This document shows positions 26,571 through 36,411 of a stretch of 64,000 bases of DNA, in pieces. Below the pieces are notes generated by a model. It ran no database searches. It was not told the origin of the DNA and was given only the letters and a program-made list of their open reading frames with translations. The stretch spans positions 4,278,001 to 4,342,000 of the forward strand of contig NZ_CP053085.1 in the NCBI RefSeq assembly GCF_013004105.1, written 5' to 3'. Every line of letters begins with the position of its first letter. The first letter of the stretch is position 1. Both the position numbers and the translations under genes were made by a program. The DNA comes from Gemmatimonas groenlandica (lineage in GTDB: Bacteria > Gemmatimonadota > Gemmatimonadetes > Gemmatimonadales > Gemmatimonadaceae).

Positions 26571-27020
26571 ATGCTCAAAGACCTAGACGCACAGGACCTA
26601 CGCCTGATCGGGCTCCTTCGCGAAAACGCCCGCATGTCGGTGGCGCAGCTGGCCAAACAGCTCAAGGTGTCGCGGGGCACGGTGCAGAACCGCATCGACC
26701 GGCTCATCGCCGACAACGTGCTGCTGGGCTTCACCGTGCGCACCACGCCGGAAGCGGCGGCGCATCGCGTGCGGGCGATCATGTCGATCGCGGTGGAAGG
26801 CGACCGCATTGAAGGGGATCGCTCGGACGCGATCCTGCGCACACTGCGGGGCTACCCCGAGGTGCAGGCGCTGTACACGACCAACGGGCGCTGGGACATC
26901 GTGGCCGAAATCGGCACCGACAGCTTGGAGACATTCGACGCGGTGTTGCGTCGCATTCGTAGTATTAAGGGCGTGGCCAATTCCGAGACCAGCCTCCTGC
27001 TGTCGACGCAGAAGCTCTGA
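26550..27020 (+). CDS. Lrp/AsnC-family transcriptional regulator
   Basis: 156 residues from ATG 26550; ATG 26571 (seven codons later) is also plausible. The N-terminal winged HTH covers about residues 14-65 (LDAQDLRLIGLLRENARMSVAQLAKQL, then KVSRGTVQNRIDRL). The C-terminal RAM/ligand-binding domain follows (VRAIMSIAVEG, VQALYTTNGRWDIVAEIG). Lrp-family proteins bind amino acids and form dimers to octamers. Divergence from arginase and ornithine aminotransferase suggests it senses arginine or ornithine and controls their breakdown, as several ArgR-like Lrp proteins do. Confidence 0.92.
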   Translation: MQDKFGNMLKDLDAQDLRLIGLLRENARMSVAQLAKQLKVSRGTVQNRIDRLIADNVLLGFTVRTTPEAAAHRVRAIMSIAVEGDRIEGDRSDAILRTLRGYPEVQALYTTNGRWDIVAEIGTDSLETFDAVLRRIRSIKGVANSETSLLLSTQKL

Positions 27021-27065
27021 CCACGAGCCTCGCGTCGACAGCGGGAGAAGACCTACACGCGGCGC

Positions 27066-28094
27066 TTACTTCACGCCGAGGTTCTTCTTGAGGAAGGCGA
27101 TCGTCTTGGGCCAGCCGTCTTTCGTAGCCGCGAGATTGGCCGCTTCTTCGGCTTCATCCCGCGTGGCCTTGGGGTCACCCTGCGCGCGCAGGAAGCCGTG
27201 TGTAGCACCCTCGTAGTTCGTGCCCGAGTAATCCTTCTTGAGCCCCTTCATGATCGAATCGAGGGCCGGCATTGCGGCCGCAATGCGCGCGTCCTTCGAG
27301 CCGTTCAACAGCATCACCGGCTGCTTGATCTTGGCGATCGAGTCGGTGTTGATGCTCGCTGGCACCGCGGCCGTCGTCGCCGTCGCGGGCGTACCGCCAG
27401 TGGTGTACGGCAGGCCGTAAAACGCCACGCCGCCCGAGAAGCCCTTCAGGCCGCCGTTCACGGCATGCATGAACACCGTCTGTCCGCCCCAGCAGTAGCC
27501 GATCACGGCGTACTTCTGCTGCGCACTGGGCAGCATCATGGCGTAGTTCGCGGCGGCACTGATCGCGCGATTGCGCTCGGCTGCATTCACGCCTGCAATG
27601 AGCTTGCGAGCGGAATCCGACGACAGCTCCACGCTGCTCGGGCCGCCACGCACCTTCGACAGAAAATCGGGGGCAATCGCGATGAAGCCATCGGCGGCCA
27701 CCTGATCGGCCACACCACGGACCCACGTGGAGAGTCCGAAGATCTCGTGCACCACGACGACCACTGGCGCCTTGGCGCGGCTGTTCGGGCTGGCGGGGTA
27801 GACCACCCACGCCATGATCGAGTCGGCCGACCCGGCTCCCCACGCGATCTTGACCCATTCGGCGTGACGCGGGCTCGCCTTGAGCCGTGCCGGCGCCGTG
27901 TTGTTGCTAGCGGGGAGCCCGGCGATGCCCTGACCGGCGGTGGCACCCGCGGCCGGCGCCGCGCGATCGGCGGCATTCATATGCGCCATGTGATCGTCGG
28001 CCGTCGGATTGGACGACGAACGCTGGAGCGTGCAGCCGGCGAGGATCGCGACGGTGGGCAGGGCGACGGCGATCAGGGAAGTGCGGCGGGACAT
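27066..28094 (-). CDS. Dienelactone hydrolase-family lipoprotein
   Basis: 342 residues from ATG 28094, preceded by AGGAAG. A lipobox (AILAGC) gives a lipoprotein, unusual for this mostly cytoplasmic family. The alpha/beta-hydrolase core has VVVVHEIFGLSTWVRG, nucleophile Cys in GYCWGGQT, acid in GSKDAR and His in ATHGFLRA, the Cys-Asp-His triad of dienelactone hydrolases. A His/Ala-rich linker follows the lipid anchor. It is likely a periplasmic esterase/hydrolase of unknown substrate. Its 3' end is 45 bp from the convergent Lrp gene. Confidence 0.88.
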   Translation of the reverse strand: MSRRTSLIAVALPTVAILAGCTLQRSSSNPTADDHMAHMNAADRAAPAAGATAGQGIAGLPASNNTAPARLKASPRHAEWVKIAWGAGSADSIMAWVVYPASPNSRAKAPVVVVVHEIFGLSTWVRGVADQVAADGFIAIAPDFLSKVRGGPSSVELSSDSARKLIAGVNAAERNRAISAAANYAMMLPSAQQKYAVIGYCWGGQTVFMHAVNGGLKGFSGGVAFYGLPYTTGGTPATATTAAVPASINTDSIAKIKQPVMLLNGSKDARIAAAMPALDSIMKGLKKDYSGTNYEGATHGFLRAQGDPKATRDEAEEAANLAATKDGWPKTIAFLKKNLGVK

Positions 28095-28186
28095 GGGAGC
28101 TTCCTGGCAAAGGTGGGAACGACACACGGAATCTCAGTGGGGAGAGACCGTCGCGCCAGCGGGCGCGAGAGGAACGCCGCCAACGA

Positions 28187-28222
28187 CAACGCGCCGTCAC
28201 CTTGGGAGGTGACGGCGCGTTG
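28187..28222 (-). terminator. Long perfect hairpin after the Oar-like receptor
   Basis: 28187-28202 and 28207-28222 form a perfect 16-bp stem with the loop TGGG, 18 bp beyond the receptor's stop on the minus strand. The following minus-strand bases (TCGTTGG) lack a strong U tract, so it may act as a transcript end or stabiliser more than a textbook terminator. Confidence 0.6.
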
Positions 28223-28240
28223 GACCCAACGAGGAGCGGC

Positions 28241-31200
28241 TTAGTTGAACGTGTACCGCACACCCAACTGCATGCGCCACACGTCCGAGATGCCGGCGGT
28301 GTGCTGGTACGTGGTGTTGAGCAGGTTCGTGCCGAAGTTGCGGAGGCGATACTGCAGCGCGCCATTCGCGTCCGCTCCCTGCGGAATGAGCGGCGTGCTG
28401 GACACGAGACGATCGCCGGCGCCCCACTTCTTGTTGATCAGGTTGTCGAGATTCAGGATGTCGAAGCGGATGGCGAGCGTGTTCCGCTTGCCGCCGACAT
28501 TCTGGAAGATCTCCTGCGTAACGCCGAGATCGCTGCGGAACAGCACCGGCAGGAATACCGCATTGCGCTCGGCGTACTTCCCGCGGCGCGCCGAAAGGTA
28601 CTTGTCCTGCGTGATGTAGGCTTCCCACGCCGCCTGCTGCTCGGCCACGGTGAACACCTTTACCGGATTCGTGGTGACCACGGTGCCGGCCGCATTCACG
28701 CCATACTGCTGGAAGTTCATCTCCGACGTGTTGCGCGGGATGTAGATCAGATCGTTCGCCCCCGCTGCGTCGCCGTTGGCGTCGGCACTGAAGGTGTAGC
28801 TGGAGTTACCCTGCGTACGGCCTTCAGTGAAGAGCGAGATCGACGTTGCGCCGAACTTGAAATACTCCTTGCGATACGACACCGCGAGGAACACGCGATG
28901 TCCCGGCGAGAACGCCGAGAACTGCACGCCGGGGTTGTTCGGGTCACCGGCCTGCGCGTTCGCCGTCCAGTTCGTGGACGCCGTCGAGCCTGGATCGTAG
29001 GAGTTCTTGGTCACGCCGTACGAGTACGCTGATTTCGCGAAGAAGCCGTTGGTGAACGACTTCTGCAGCGAGCCGGCAATGTTGTACGAGTGTCCCGTCG
29101 TTGCGTTGCTGATCACGTAGGCCGCGGTCACGTTGCTGTTCACGCGGTTGTTGCCCGCCGTCCAGCGCGGACGCGTGTCGGCGCCGGTGAAGGCGGAGTT
29201 GGCCGCCGGCAGGTTCGCGTTGATGTAGTACGGGCCGTTCACTTCCTTGCCGTACAATCCTTCAAGCGTACCGATGAATCCCCACGGCAAGCGACGATCG
29301 ACGGCGATGTTCGAGCGCCATACCTGCGAAAACTTGTAGTCCGGTGCGGTGACGTTCAGTTCGTACGTGGCCGCCGGCGCGCCGGTCACGGTCGTCGGCT
29401 TGTACGTTTCCGGGTTCGGGTTGAACGGGCGCGTGGTGGTGTTGTCGCGCTGATCGAAGCCCGTGAGTACGCCCGTGTTGCCGAGCTGGTTGGAAATCCA
29501 GACGTACGGCGGCGTACCGCTGAATATACCCGTACCGCCGCGCACGACCGTGCGACGATCGCCTTCCACGTCCCAATTGAAGCCGACGCGCGGCGAGATG
29601 AGCAGGTTGGCGTCGGGCAGCTTGCCGGTGTTGTATTTGACGGCCGCACCGGTCTCGTCGCGAAACGACAGGGCGTTGGCCTGTGCGTTGTTGAACGCAG
29701 TGTTTTCGAACACCGGCAGGTCGATACGCAAGCCTGCGGTCACCTTGAGGTTGCGCGTCGCGCGCCATTCGTCCTGCGCGTAGGCGCCGTACGTGTTGAC
29801 ACGCAGCGGCTGGATCGGCGCGTCGATGCCCGGGATATTGTTGTAGCGGACCTGGAAGCGGCCGAGCGTCACCGGTGACGTGGTGCGCGTCGGATTGGCC
29901 AGAAAGCCGTTCGCGTCGGTATAGAAGTCGGCGAGCGAGTTGTACACGTACGCGCTCTGCAGGCCGGGCGAGAATCCGTTGTCGGACTGGTAGCGTTGCG
30001 CCGTCACACCGAAGGTGAGATCGTGCTTGTCGGTGTAGATGGAGAAGTTGTCCTGAAACTGCAGCGTGTTGTACTTCAGCACGTTGTTCGGCGTGAACGG
30101 CTCGAAACCGAACGAGAGATAGTTGGTGCCGTTGTTGTTGATGTCCACGAGCGGGAACAGCGTGCCCTTCGACTCACGGCTCTCATCGTTCGTGGTGTAC
30201 CCGGCGATGATCTGGTTCGACATGTTCGACCCGATCTGCGAGTTCAACTCACCGATGTACGACCGCGCGTTCTCCTTGATGGCGTAGCCGGAATTCTGGA
30301 AGCTCATCGAGTTCAGATTGTCGCGACGATTGCCCAGCGTGCCGAGCGCATTGGAGTTCGAGATCGGCTGGTCGGACTTGGACTCGAGATCGGAGTAGCG
30401 GAAGCTGAACTTGTTCCGGTCGTTGACGTTCCAGTCAATCTTGGCAATGATGCGCGTCGACGGGACGGCCAGATTGAAGCCCTGCGCCGGACCGGTCTCG
30501 TAGTTGAACTTGTCCTTCAGGAAGGCGCTGAGCGTGGTGATGTCCGTCTGCAGCACGCGCGTCGTGTTGCTCTTGATCTCCTGCCCACCGGTGTTCGCCT
30601 GGAAACTGGTGGCCGGCTGGGTCAGTTCGTCCGTCTCGTAGTCGACGAAGAAGAACAGCTTGTTCTTGATGATCGGACCGCTCACGTAGCCACCCGGCTG
30701 CGTGAACTTGAACGTGCCCTTGTTGTAGAACGCACCAGCCGTGCTGTCGCCGACCAGCCCCTGATTACGCGTGGTGTAATACAGCGAGCCCTTGAACTCG
30801 TTGCCGCCGCTCTTGGTGACGGCGTTCACGCCGGCGCCGGTGAAGCCGCCCTGACGCACGTCGAACGGGGCGATGTTCACCTGAATCTGTTCGATGGCGT
30901 CGATCGGGATCGGCGACACGCCCGTGCGGGCACCTGGCTGCGAGCCAAGCCCGAACGAGTTGTTGAAGAACGAACCGTCGAGCGTGATGTTGTTCAGGCG
31001 GTTGTCCTGACCCGCGAACGACGAGCCGCTCGACTGGGGCGTCAGGCGCGTAAAGTCGGTGATCGTGCGCCCGATGGTCGGGAACGCCGCGATGGCTTCC
31101 CGCGGAATGGTCGTCGAGGCGCCGGTGATGCGCGAGCTGAGCGCGCCGCCCGTGGCGGTGACTTGTACTCCGGTCAGCGTGACCGCGACCGTCTTGAGCT

Positions 31201-31546
31201 CGAAGCTCACGTCGGTGGACGAGCCGAGGGTGACGTCAAGGCCGCTCTGGGCGTTGCGCTCGTAACCCAGCGCCACGGCCGTCACGGTGTACGGTCCACC
31301 GACGCGCATGGCGGGAATGAGGAAGCGTCCGTCGGCGCGCGTCGTCGCCTGGTAGGTGGTGCCGGACGGCTGGTGCACGGCGACGACGCGGGCCGAGGCA
31401 ACGACCCCCTTGTCACTCTTCACCGTTCCGCTCATCGAGCCGGTGGTGACACCCTGCGCGTGGAGCGCGGCGGTCGGAAGGGCCAGCAGGCACCCGCACG
31501 CGAGCAACCACGCTGCCCGCGTGAACTTCATGAACCACGGCTTCAT
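28241..31546 (-). CDS. Oar-like TonB-dependent receptor with carboxypeptidase regulatory-like domain
   Basis: 1101 residues from ATG 31546; AGGAG ends 6 bases upstream, which favours this over the ATG at 31552 that directly abuts it. A signal peptide ends near ALHAQG. Residues about 35-110 form a carboxypeptidase D regulatory-like beta sandwich (GTVKSDKGVVASARVVAVHQPSG). The plug domain follows (IPREAIAAFPTIGRTITDFTRLTPQ...DNRLNNITLDG...IPIDAIEQIQV...VNAVTKSGGNEFKG), then a large barrel ending RYTFN. Oar-like receptors import large or complex ligands through energy from TonB; the ligand is unknown. It is divergent from hppA. Confidence 0.92.
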   Translation of the reverse strand: MKPWFMKFTRAAWLLACGCLLALPTAALHAQGVTTGSMSGTVKSDKGVVASARVVAVHQPSGTTYQATTRADGRFLIPAMRVGGPYTVTAVALGYERNAQSGLDVTLGSSTDVSFELKTVAVTLTGVQVTATGGALSSRITGASTTIPREAIAAFPTIGRTITDFTRLTPQSSGSSFAGQDNRLNNITLDGSFFNNSFGLGSQPGARTGVSPIPIDAIEQIQVNIAPFDVRQGGFTGAGVNAVTKSGGNEFKGSLYYTTRNQGLVGDSTAGAFYNKGTFKFTQPGGYVSGPIIKNKLFFFVDYETDELTQPATSFQANTGGQEIKSNTTRVLQTDITTLSAFLKDKFNYETGPAQGFNLAVPSTRIIAKIDWNVNDRNKFSFRYSDLESKSDQPISNSNALGTLGNRRDNLNSMSFQNSGYAIKENARSYIGELNSQIGSNMSNQIIAGYTTNDESRESKGTLFPLVDINNNGTNYLSFGFEPFTPNNVLKYNTLQFQDNFSIYTDKHDLTFGVTAQRYQSDNGFSPGLQSAYVYNSLADFYTDANGFLANPTRTTSPVTLGRFQVRYNNIPGIDAPIQPLRVNTYGAYAQDEWRATRNLKVTAGLRIDLPVFENTAFNNAQANALSFRDETGAAVKYNTGKLPDANLLISPRVGFNWDVEGDRRTVVRGGTGIFSGTPPYVWISNQLGNTGVLTGFDQRDNTTTRPFNPNPETYKPTTVTGAPAATYELNVTAPDYKFSQVWRSNIAVDRRLPWGFIGTLEGLYGKEVNGPYYINANLPAANSAFTGADTRPRWTAGNNRVNSNVTAAYVISNATTGHSYNIAGSLQKSFTNGFFAKSAYSYGVTKNSYDPGSTASTNWTANAQAGDPNNPGVQFSAFSPGHRVFLAVSYRKEYFKFGATSISLFTEGRTQGNSSYTFSADANGDAAGANDLIYIPRNTSEMNFQQYGVNAAGTVVTTNPVKVFTVAEQQAAWEAYITQDKYLSARRGKYAERNAVFLPVLFRSDLGVTQEIFQNVGGKRNTLAIRFDILNLDNLINKKWGAGDRLVSSTPLIPQGADANGALQYRLRNFGTNLLNTTYQHTAGISDVWRMQLGVRYTFN

Positions 31547-31788
31547 TCCCATCTCCTGAAGGTTTCTATCTAGGGGGCGTGACTAGCTGCCGGGGGGGAA
31601 TGTACGCGGAGCGGCGTGTGGCGAGCGAATCGGCCACGTCGCGAATGGGCAACAATTCGGCACGGTTCCTCCCATTTTCAGTCCGCTCCGTCCAGTCCTG
31701 GATTCGGTCCCGTCCCTGCTAGATCGCAACAAAGCAGACTCTGGGGACTGGCCTAACCCCAGCCAAGGAACGAATTTGCGGGGATCCT

Positions 31789-33879
31789 TTGCATTACGGG
31801 CTCCCAGGCCTCCCCTCCATAAATAACCCCGGACACCCCGTGCTCGAGCAGTACGCTCTCGTCCTTGCCCTCGTGTGCTCGGCCGTTGCCATTGTTTACG
31901 GCATCCTTTCGGCCAGATGGATCGTTTCGCTGCCCGCCGGCAATGCGCGCATGCAGGAGATCGCCGGCGCTATCCAGGAAGGCGCGGACGCCTACCTGAA
32001 GCGCCAGTACACCACCATCGCCATCGTCGGCGTGGTGCTCTTTCTCGCCGTCGGCTTCGGTCTCGGCAGCTGGGTGACCGCCGTCGGCTTCGCGATTGGC
32101 GCCGTGCTCTCCGGGCTGGCCGGCTTTATCGGCATGTTCGTGTCGGTGCGCGCCAACTCCCGCACCGCACAGGCCGCAACCAGCGGGCTCAACGCTGCGC
32201 TGAACGTGAGCTTCAAGGGCGGCGCGATCACCGGCATGCTCGTGGTCGGCCTCGGCCTGCTGGGCGTGGCTGGCTTCTATATGTATGTCCTCGGCAACGG
32301 GACGGGCGAAGAAGCGATCCGCGCGGCGCTCGAACCGATGATCGGTCTGGCGTTCGGTTCGTCGCTCATCTCGATCTTCGCCCGTCTCGGCGGTGGCATC
32401 TTCACGAAGGGCGCGGACGTCGGCGCCGACCTCGTGGGTAAAGTCGAAGCCGGCATTCCCGAAGACGATCCACGTAACCCGGCCGTGATCGCCGACAACG
32501 TCGGTGACAACGTCGGTGACTGCGCGGGCATGGCGGCCGACCTGTTCGAGACGTACGCGGTGACGATCATCGCCGCGATGCTGGTCGCCGGTCTGTCGTT
32601 CGCCACCTATGGCAACACCGGCGTGCTGTATCCGCTGGTGCTCGGCGCGGTGTCGATCCCGGCGTCGATCGTGGGCACGTTCTTCGTGAGCGTGAAGCCG
32701 GGCGGCAAGATCATGAATGCGCTGTACCGCGGCCTCATCGTGTCGGGTGTGCTGGCGGCGATCGCATTCTTCTTCGTGACGCGCACCATGTTCCCCGGTG
32801 AACTGGGCACGAACCTGTTCAGCTGCGCGATGATCGGCCTCGCCCTCACGGCAGCGCTGGTAGTGATCACCGAGTACTACACCGCCACCGAGTACGGCCC
32901 GGTGCGGCAGATCGCGAAGGCGTCGGAGACGGGACACGGCACGAACGTCATCGCCGGTCTGGCGGTGTCGATGAAGTCGACGGCCGCGCCGGTGCTGGTG
33001 GTCGCGGCCGCGATCTACTTCTGCTACGATCTGGCCGGCTTGTATGGCATCGCCATTGCGGCCACGTCGATGCTCTCGATGGCGGGCATGATCGTCGCGC
33101 TCGACGCGTACGGTCCGATCACCGATAACGCCGGTGGCATCGCCGAGATGAGCCATCTCGGTCCGGAGATTCGCAAGATCACCGACGCGCTCGACGCGGT
33201 GGGTAACACCACGAAGGCCGTCACGAAGGGCTACGCGATCGGTTCGGCCGGCCTCGCCGCGCTGGTGCTGTTCGCCGACTACTCGAGCAAGCTGGGCGTG
33301 CATCTGGGCAGCCCGGTCAACTTCTCGATCGACGATCCGAAGGTCGTGATCGGCCTGCTCATCGGCGGCATGATTCCGTACCTGTTCGGCGCCATGGCGA
33401 TGCAGGCGGTGGGTCGCGCGGCTGGTGCGGTCGTGCAAGAAGTGCGGCGTCAGTTCAAGGAGCTGCCCGGCATCATGAAGGGCACGCAGAAGCCGCAGTA
33501 CGACAAGGCGGTGGACCTGCTCACGAAGGCCGCCATTCGCGAGATGATTCTCCCGTCAATGCTGCCGCTCGTCATCCCGCCCATTGTCGGTTTCCTGCTC
33601 GGTGGCGCGGCGCTGGGTGGACTGCTGATGGGCACGATCGTGACGGGCTTGTTCGTGGCGATATCGATGTGCACCGGCGGCGGCGCGTGGGACAACGCAA
33701 AGAAGTACATCGAAGAAGGCAATCACGGCGGCAAGGGCAGCGAAGCCCACAAGGCGTCGGTAACCGGTGACACCGTGGGCGATCCGTACAAGGATACCGC
33801 GGGCCCGGCGATCAACCCGCTGATCAAGATCATCAACATCGTGGCGCTGTTGCTGGTGCCGCTGCTGGCGAAGGCGTAG
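31789..33879 (+). CDS. hppA: K+-independent H+-pumping membrane pyrophosphatase
   Basis: 696 residues from TTG 31789, with GGGGA just upstream; a GTG at 31840 that begins at LEQYALVL is an alternative. It couples PPi hydrolysis to proton export across the membrane. The substrate motif [11 protein letters not shown] and the acidic loop [18 protein letters not shown] are intact. GNTTKA near 33205-33222 carries Lys where K+-dependent enzymes have Ala, the known marker of the K+-independent, H+-pumping group. About 16 hydrophobic helices, as usual. A strong terminator follows. Confidence 0.95.
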   Translation: MHYGLPGLPSINNPGHPVLEQYALVLALVCSAVAIVYGILSARWIVSLPAGNARMQEIAGAIQEGADAYLKRQYTTIAIVGVVLFLAVGFGLGSWVTAVGFAIGAVLSGLAGFIGMFVSVRANSRTAQAATSGLNAALNVSFKGGAITGMLVVGLGLLGVAGFYMYVLGNGTGEEAIRAALEPMIGLAFGSSLISIFARLGGGIFTKGADVGADLVGKVEAGIPEDDPRNPAVIADNVGDNVGDCAGMAADLFETYAVTIIAAMLVAGLSFATYGNTGVLYPLVLGAVSIPASIVGTFFVSVKPGGKIMNALYRGLIVSGVLAAIAFFFVTRTMFPGELGTNLFSCAMIGLALTAALVVITEYYTATEYGPVRQIAKASETGHGTNVIAGLAVSMKSTAAPVLVVAAAIYFCYDLAGLYGIAIAATSMLSMAGMIVALDAYGPITDNAGGIAEMSHLGPEIRKITDALDAVGNTTKAVTKGYAIGSAGLAALVLFADYSSKLGVHLGSPVNFSIDDPKVVIGLLIGGMIPYLFGAMAMQAVGRAAGAVVQEVRRQFKELPGIMKGTQKPQYDKAVDLLTKAAIREMILPSMLPLVIPPIVGFLLGGAALGGLLMGTIVTGLFVAISMCTGGGAWDNAKKYIEEGNHGGKGSEAHKASVTGDTVGDPYKDTAGPAINPLIKIINIVALLLVPLLAKA

Positions 33880-33923
33880 TCGCGCGTCACGACCCAACCT
33901 CTGGTCGCATCATCCGCATCATG

Positions 33924-33956
33924 ACCGCGCGGACCGGCAACGGTCCGCGCGGTTTT
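33924..33956 (+). terminator. Intrinsic terminator after hppA
   Basis: ACCGCGCGGACCG (33924-33936) and CGGTCCGCGCGGT (33941-33953) form a perfect 13-bp stem with the stable GCAA tetraloop, followed by TTTT. It is 45 bp past the hppA stop. Its stem sequence recurs at 42903-42932 and in part at 44083-44114. Confidence 0.9.
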
Positions 33957-34113
33957 GCGTCGGCGCCTACTGTCAACGCATTGCTTGCGCGTTTACTCGC
34001 ACCGACCGATACTCTGCGCTATGTAGAGCGGACGCGACGAGGCGCCTCGTGCAGTACCAGAGCGAATACGGCCTGCAAGGCCCGCCTCGTGCGTCCCACC
34101 TTCCGCTCGACAT

Positions 34114-36411
34114 ATGACGCTACCGCTCGACCTCTTCCGTGCGCTTACCGAGTCGATGCCGCAGCTGGTGTGGAGCTGTCGTGGCGACGGGCCGTGCGAT
34201 TACCTCGGCCCGCAATGGGTCGCGTACACGGGAATTCCGGAGTCGGAGCAGCTTGGCTCTGCGTGGCTGGAGCAAATCCACCCGGACGATCGGGTCGCCA
34301 CCGCTGCCGGGTGGGCATCCGCCGTTGACCGGAAGGAACCCGCCGATCTCGACTTCCGCATCCGTCGGCACGACGGCGTTTACCGATGGTTCAAAACCCG
34401 TGCGACCCCAGACGTCGCGCCGGACGGCACCATTCTCCGCTGGTACGGCACCAACACCGACGTGCAGGAGCTCCGGGACAGCGAGACCGCGCTGGCGGCG
34501 CTGAACGCTGACCTTGAACTGCGCATTCACCAAGGCACCGAGGCGGCGCTCGCCACCGCGGAGAAGATGCGAGTGCTGGCCGCGTCGCTCGAGACCGCGC
34601 AGCAGATTTCGCACACCGGTAGCTGGAGCTTTGATCTCGATGACAATCAAGTCAGCTGGTCCGCTGAGCTCTTTCGCATTTTCCGGTTGCCGGTCGGCGA
34701 TACGCCCCCGCCGTTCGACACGCATCACGCGCTCTTCACAGAGCGCGATTGGATCGCGTTGTCGGCGGCGATCCGACGCGCTAGAGAGCACGGCGATCCG
34801 TACGAGCTGGAACTGCAGCTTGCGGGCGCGTCCGAGACGCCACGTTTCGTGGTCGCCCGCGGATACGCGGAGCGAGACAATGTGGGCGTGGTTCGTCGTC
34901 TGTATGGCACCCTTCAGGATGTGACCGAACTGGCGCTGGCGCGCCGCGAGCGGGATCGTGCAGCCGCGCGCATCGCGATAGCGGCCTCCTCTGCCGGCAT
35001 CGGGATCTGGGACTGGACCGTTGAGACGGGCACGTTGACTTGGGATGACAATATGTATGACTTGTATGACATCCCTCGCGGCACGCCGGTGACATACGAC
35101 GATTGGACATCGGCCGTGCACGAGGATGACAGAGCGGAGGCCGATGCGATCGTTCAGGCGGCATCCGCCAGCGGCACCAGCTACATCACCAACTTCCGAT
35201 TGCGGCCGAGCAGCCGCGGCGTGCGGCACCTTCGCGCCAGCGGACGCGGCTTCCTCGACCACGACGGATCCCCGATTCGCATGATCGGCGTGAACTTCGA
35301 CGTGACTGCGGAGGTGGTCGCCGCTAGCCTGCAGGAGGAGAGCGCTGCGCAGCTCAAGGAGTTCATTCGGCACGCGCCGGCGGCGATTGCCATGCTCGAC
35401 AAGGACGTGTGTTATGTGGAAGCGAGTGACCGCTGGATGACCGACTACGGTCTGCAGCGCGAGGCAGTCATCGGCCGCTGTCATTACGACGTTTTTCCTC
35501 ACCTGCCGGAGCGCTGGAAGCTGATTCATCAAAAGGTGCTCGCGGGTGAAGTGCATCGCCATGATGGTGACCCATTCCCGCAGCCCGATGGCAAGACGAC
35601 CTGGCTGCAATGGGAGGCGCGACCATTCTACGAGGCGAATCATGTACTTGGCGGGATGCTGTTCTTTACCCGTGATGTGAGCGAGGCGATGGAGTTGCAG
35701 ACCGAGCTGCGGTCGCAAACCGACGAGTTGGCTCGCAGCAACAAGGACCTGCAGCAGTTCGCGTACGCTGCCTCGCACGACCTGCAGGAGCCGCTTCGCG
35801 CGGTCTCCGGCTGCGCGCAGATCTTGCGACAGCGGTACCACGGCAAGCTCGACCTGCAGGCCGACGAACTGATCGGCCACATGGTCGGTGGTGCTGATCG
35901 GATGCGAAGTCTGATCGACGACTTGCTCGCCTATTCGCGAGTGGGCACGCAAGGTGCCGAGTTGACGGAAGTGTCACTCGCTGAGCCAGTGGAAGAGGCG
36001 GGTCGCAACCTTCACCTGTCCGCGACCGAAGCGAGCGCCGTGGTCACGGTCGGCCAGCTCCCTTCTCTGCAGGTTGACCGTCGCCAGATGGTGCAGCTGT
36101 TTCAGAATCTCATGTCCAACGCCATCAAGTATGCGGGTAGCGCCCCGCCTCGGATCGAGATCCGCAGCTGGTGTGAAAATGGCAGCTGGATCCTGGCAAT
36201 CCGGGATCAAGGGATCGGCATACCGACGGACGCGCGCGAGCGGATTTTCGAGATCTTTCAGCGACTTCACACGCGGGAGGAGTACCCAGGCACGGGCGTT
36301 GGCCTGGCGCTTTGCCGGAGAATCGTAGAGCGGCATCATGGCCGGATCTGGGTGGAACCAGTTGAGGGAGCGGGAACAGAGTTCCGCTTCACGTTGCCGG
36401 CGCCTCGATGA
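34114..36411 (+). CDS. PAS-domain sensor histidine kinase
   Basis: 765 residues, no membrane helices. Four PAS units: about residues 8-125 (HPDD...FRIRRHDGVYRWFKTRATP), 165-280, 290-410 and 420-525. The PAS-PAC layout is that of cytoplasmic light, redox or ligand sensors. The phosphoacceptor is His555 in YAASHDLQEPLRAVSG, the HisKA form typical of phytochrome-type and cyanobacterial kinases. The ATPase part has NLMSNAIKYAG, RDQGIGIP, IFQRLHTREEYPGTGVGLALC and HHGRIWVEP. Its stop overlaps the start of a protein with an Rcp1-like receiver domain, its likely partner. Confidence 0.9.
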   Translation: MTLPLDLFRALTESMPQLVWSCRGDGPCDYLGPQWVAYTGIPESEQLGSAWLEQIHPDDRVATAAGWASAVDRKEPADLDFRIRRHDGVYRWFKTRATPDVAPDGTILRWYGTNTDVQELRDSETALAALNADLELRIHQGTEAALATAEKMRVLAASLETAQQISHTGSWSFDLDDNQVSWSAELFRIFRLPVGDTPPPFDTHHALFTERDWIALSAAIRRAREHGDPYELELQLAGASETPRFVVARGYAERDNVGVVRRLYGTLQDVTELALARRERDRAAARIAIAASSAGIGIWDWTVETGTLTWDDNMYDLYDIPRGTPVTYDDWTSAVHEDDRAEADAIVQAASASGTSYITNFRLRPSSRGVRHLRASGRGFLDHDGSPIRMIGVNFDVTAEVVAASLQEESAAQLKEFIRHAPAAIAMLDKDVCYVEASDRWMTDYGLQREAVIGRCHYDVFPHLPERWKLIHQKVLAGEVHRHDGDPFPQPDGKTTWLQWEARPFYEANHVLGGMLFFTRDVSEAMELQTELRSQTDELARSNKDLQQFAYAASHDLQEPLRAVSGCAQILRQRYHGKLDLQADELIGHMVGGADRMRSLIDDLLAYSRVGTQGAELTEVSLAEPVEEAGRNLHLSATEASAVVTVGQLPSLQVDRRQMVQLFQNLMSNAIKYAGSAPPRIEIRSWCENGSWILAIRDQGIGIPTDARERIFEIFQRLHTREEYPGTGVGLALCRRIVERHHGRIWVEPVEGAGTEFRFTLPAPR

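Noticed and set aside
31753-33438. 561-residue open frame antisense to hppA
   Set aside because: Same type of shadow; hppA is clearly real with all catalytic motifs intact.
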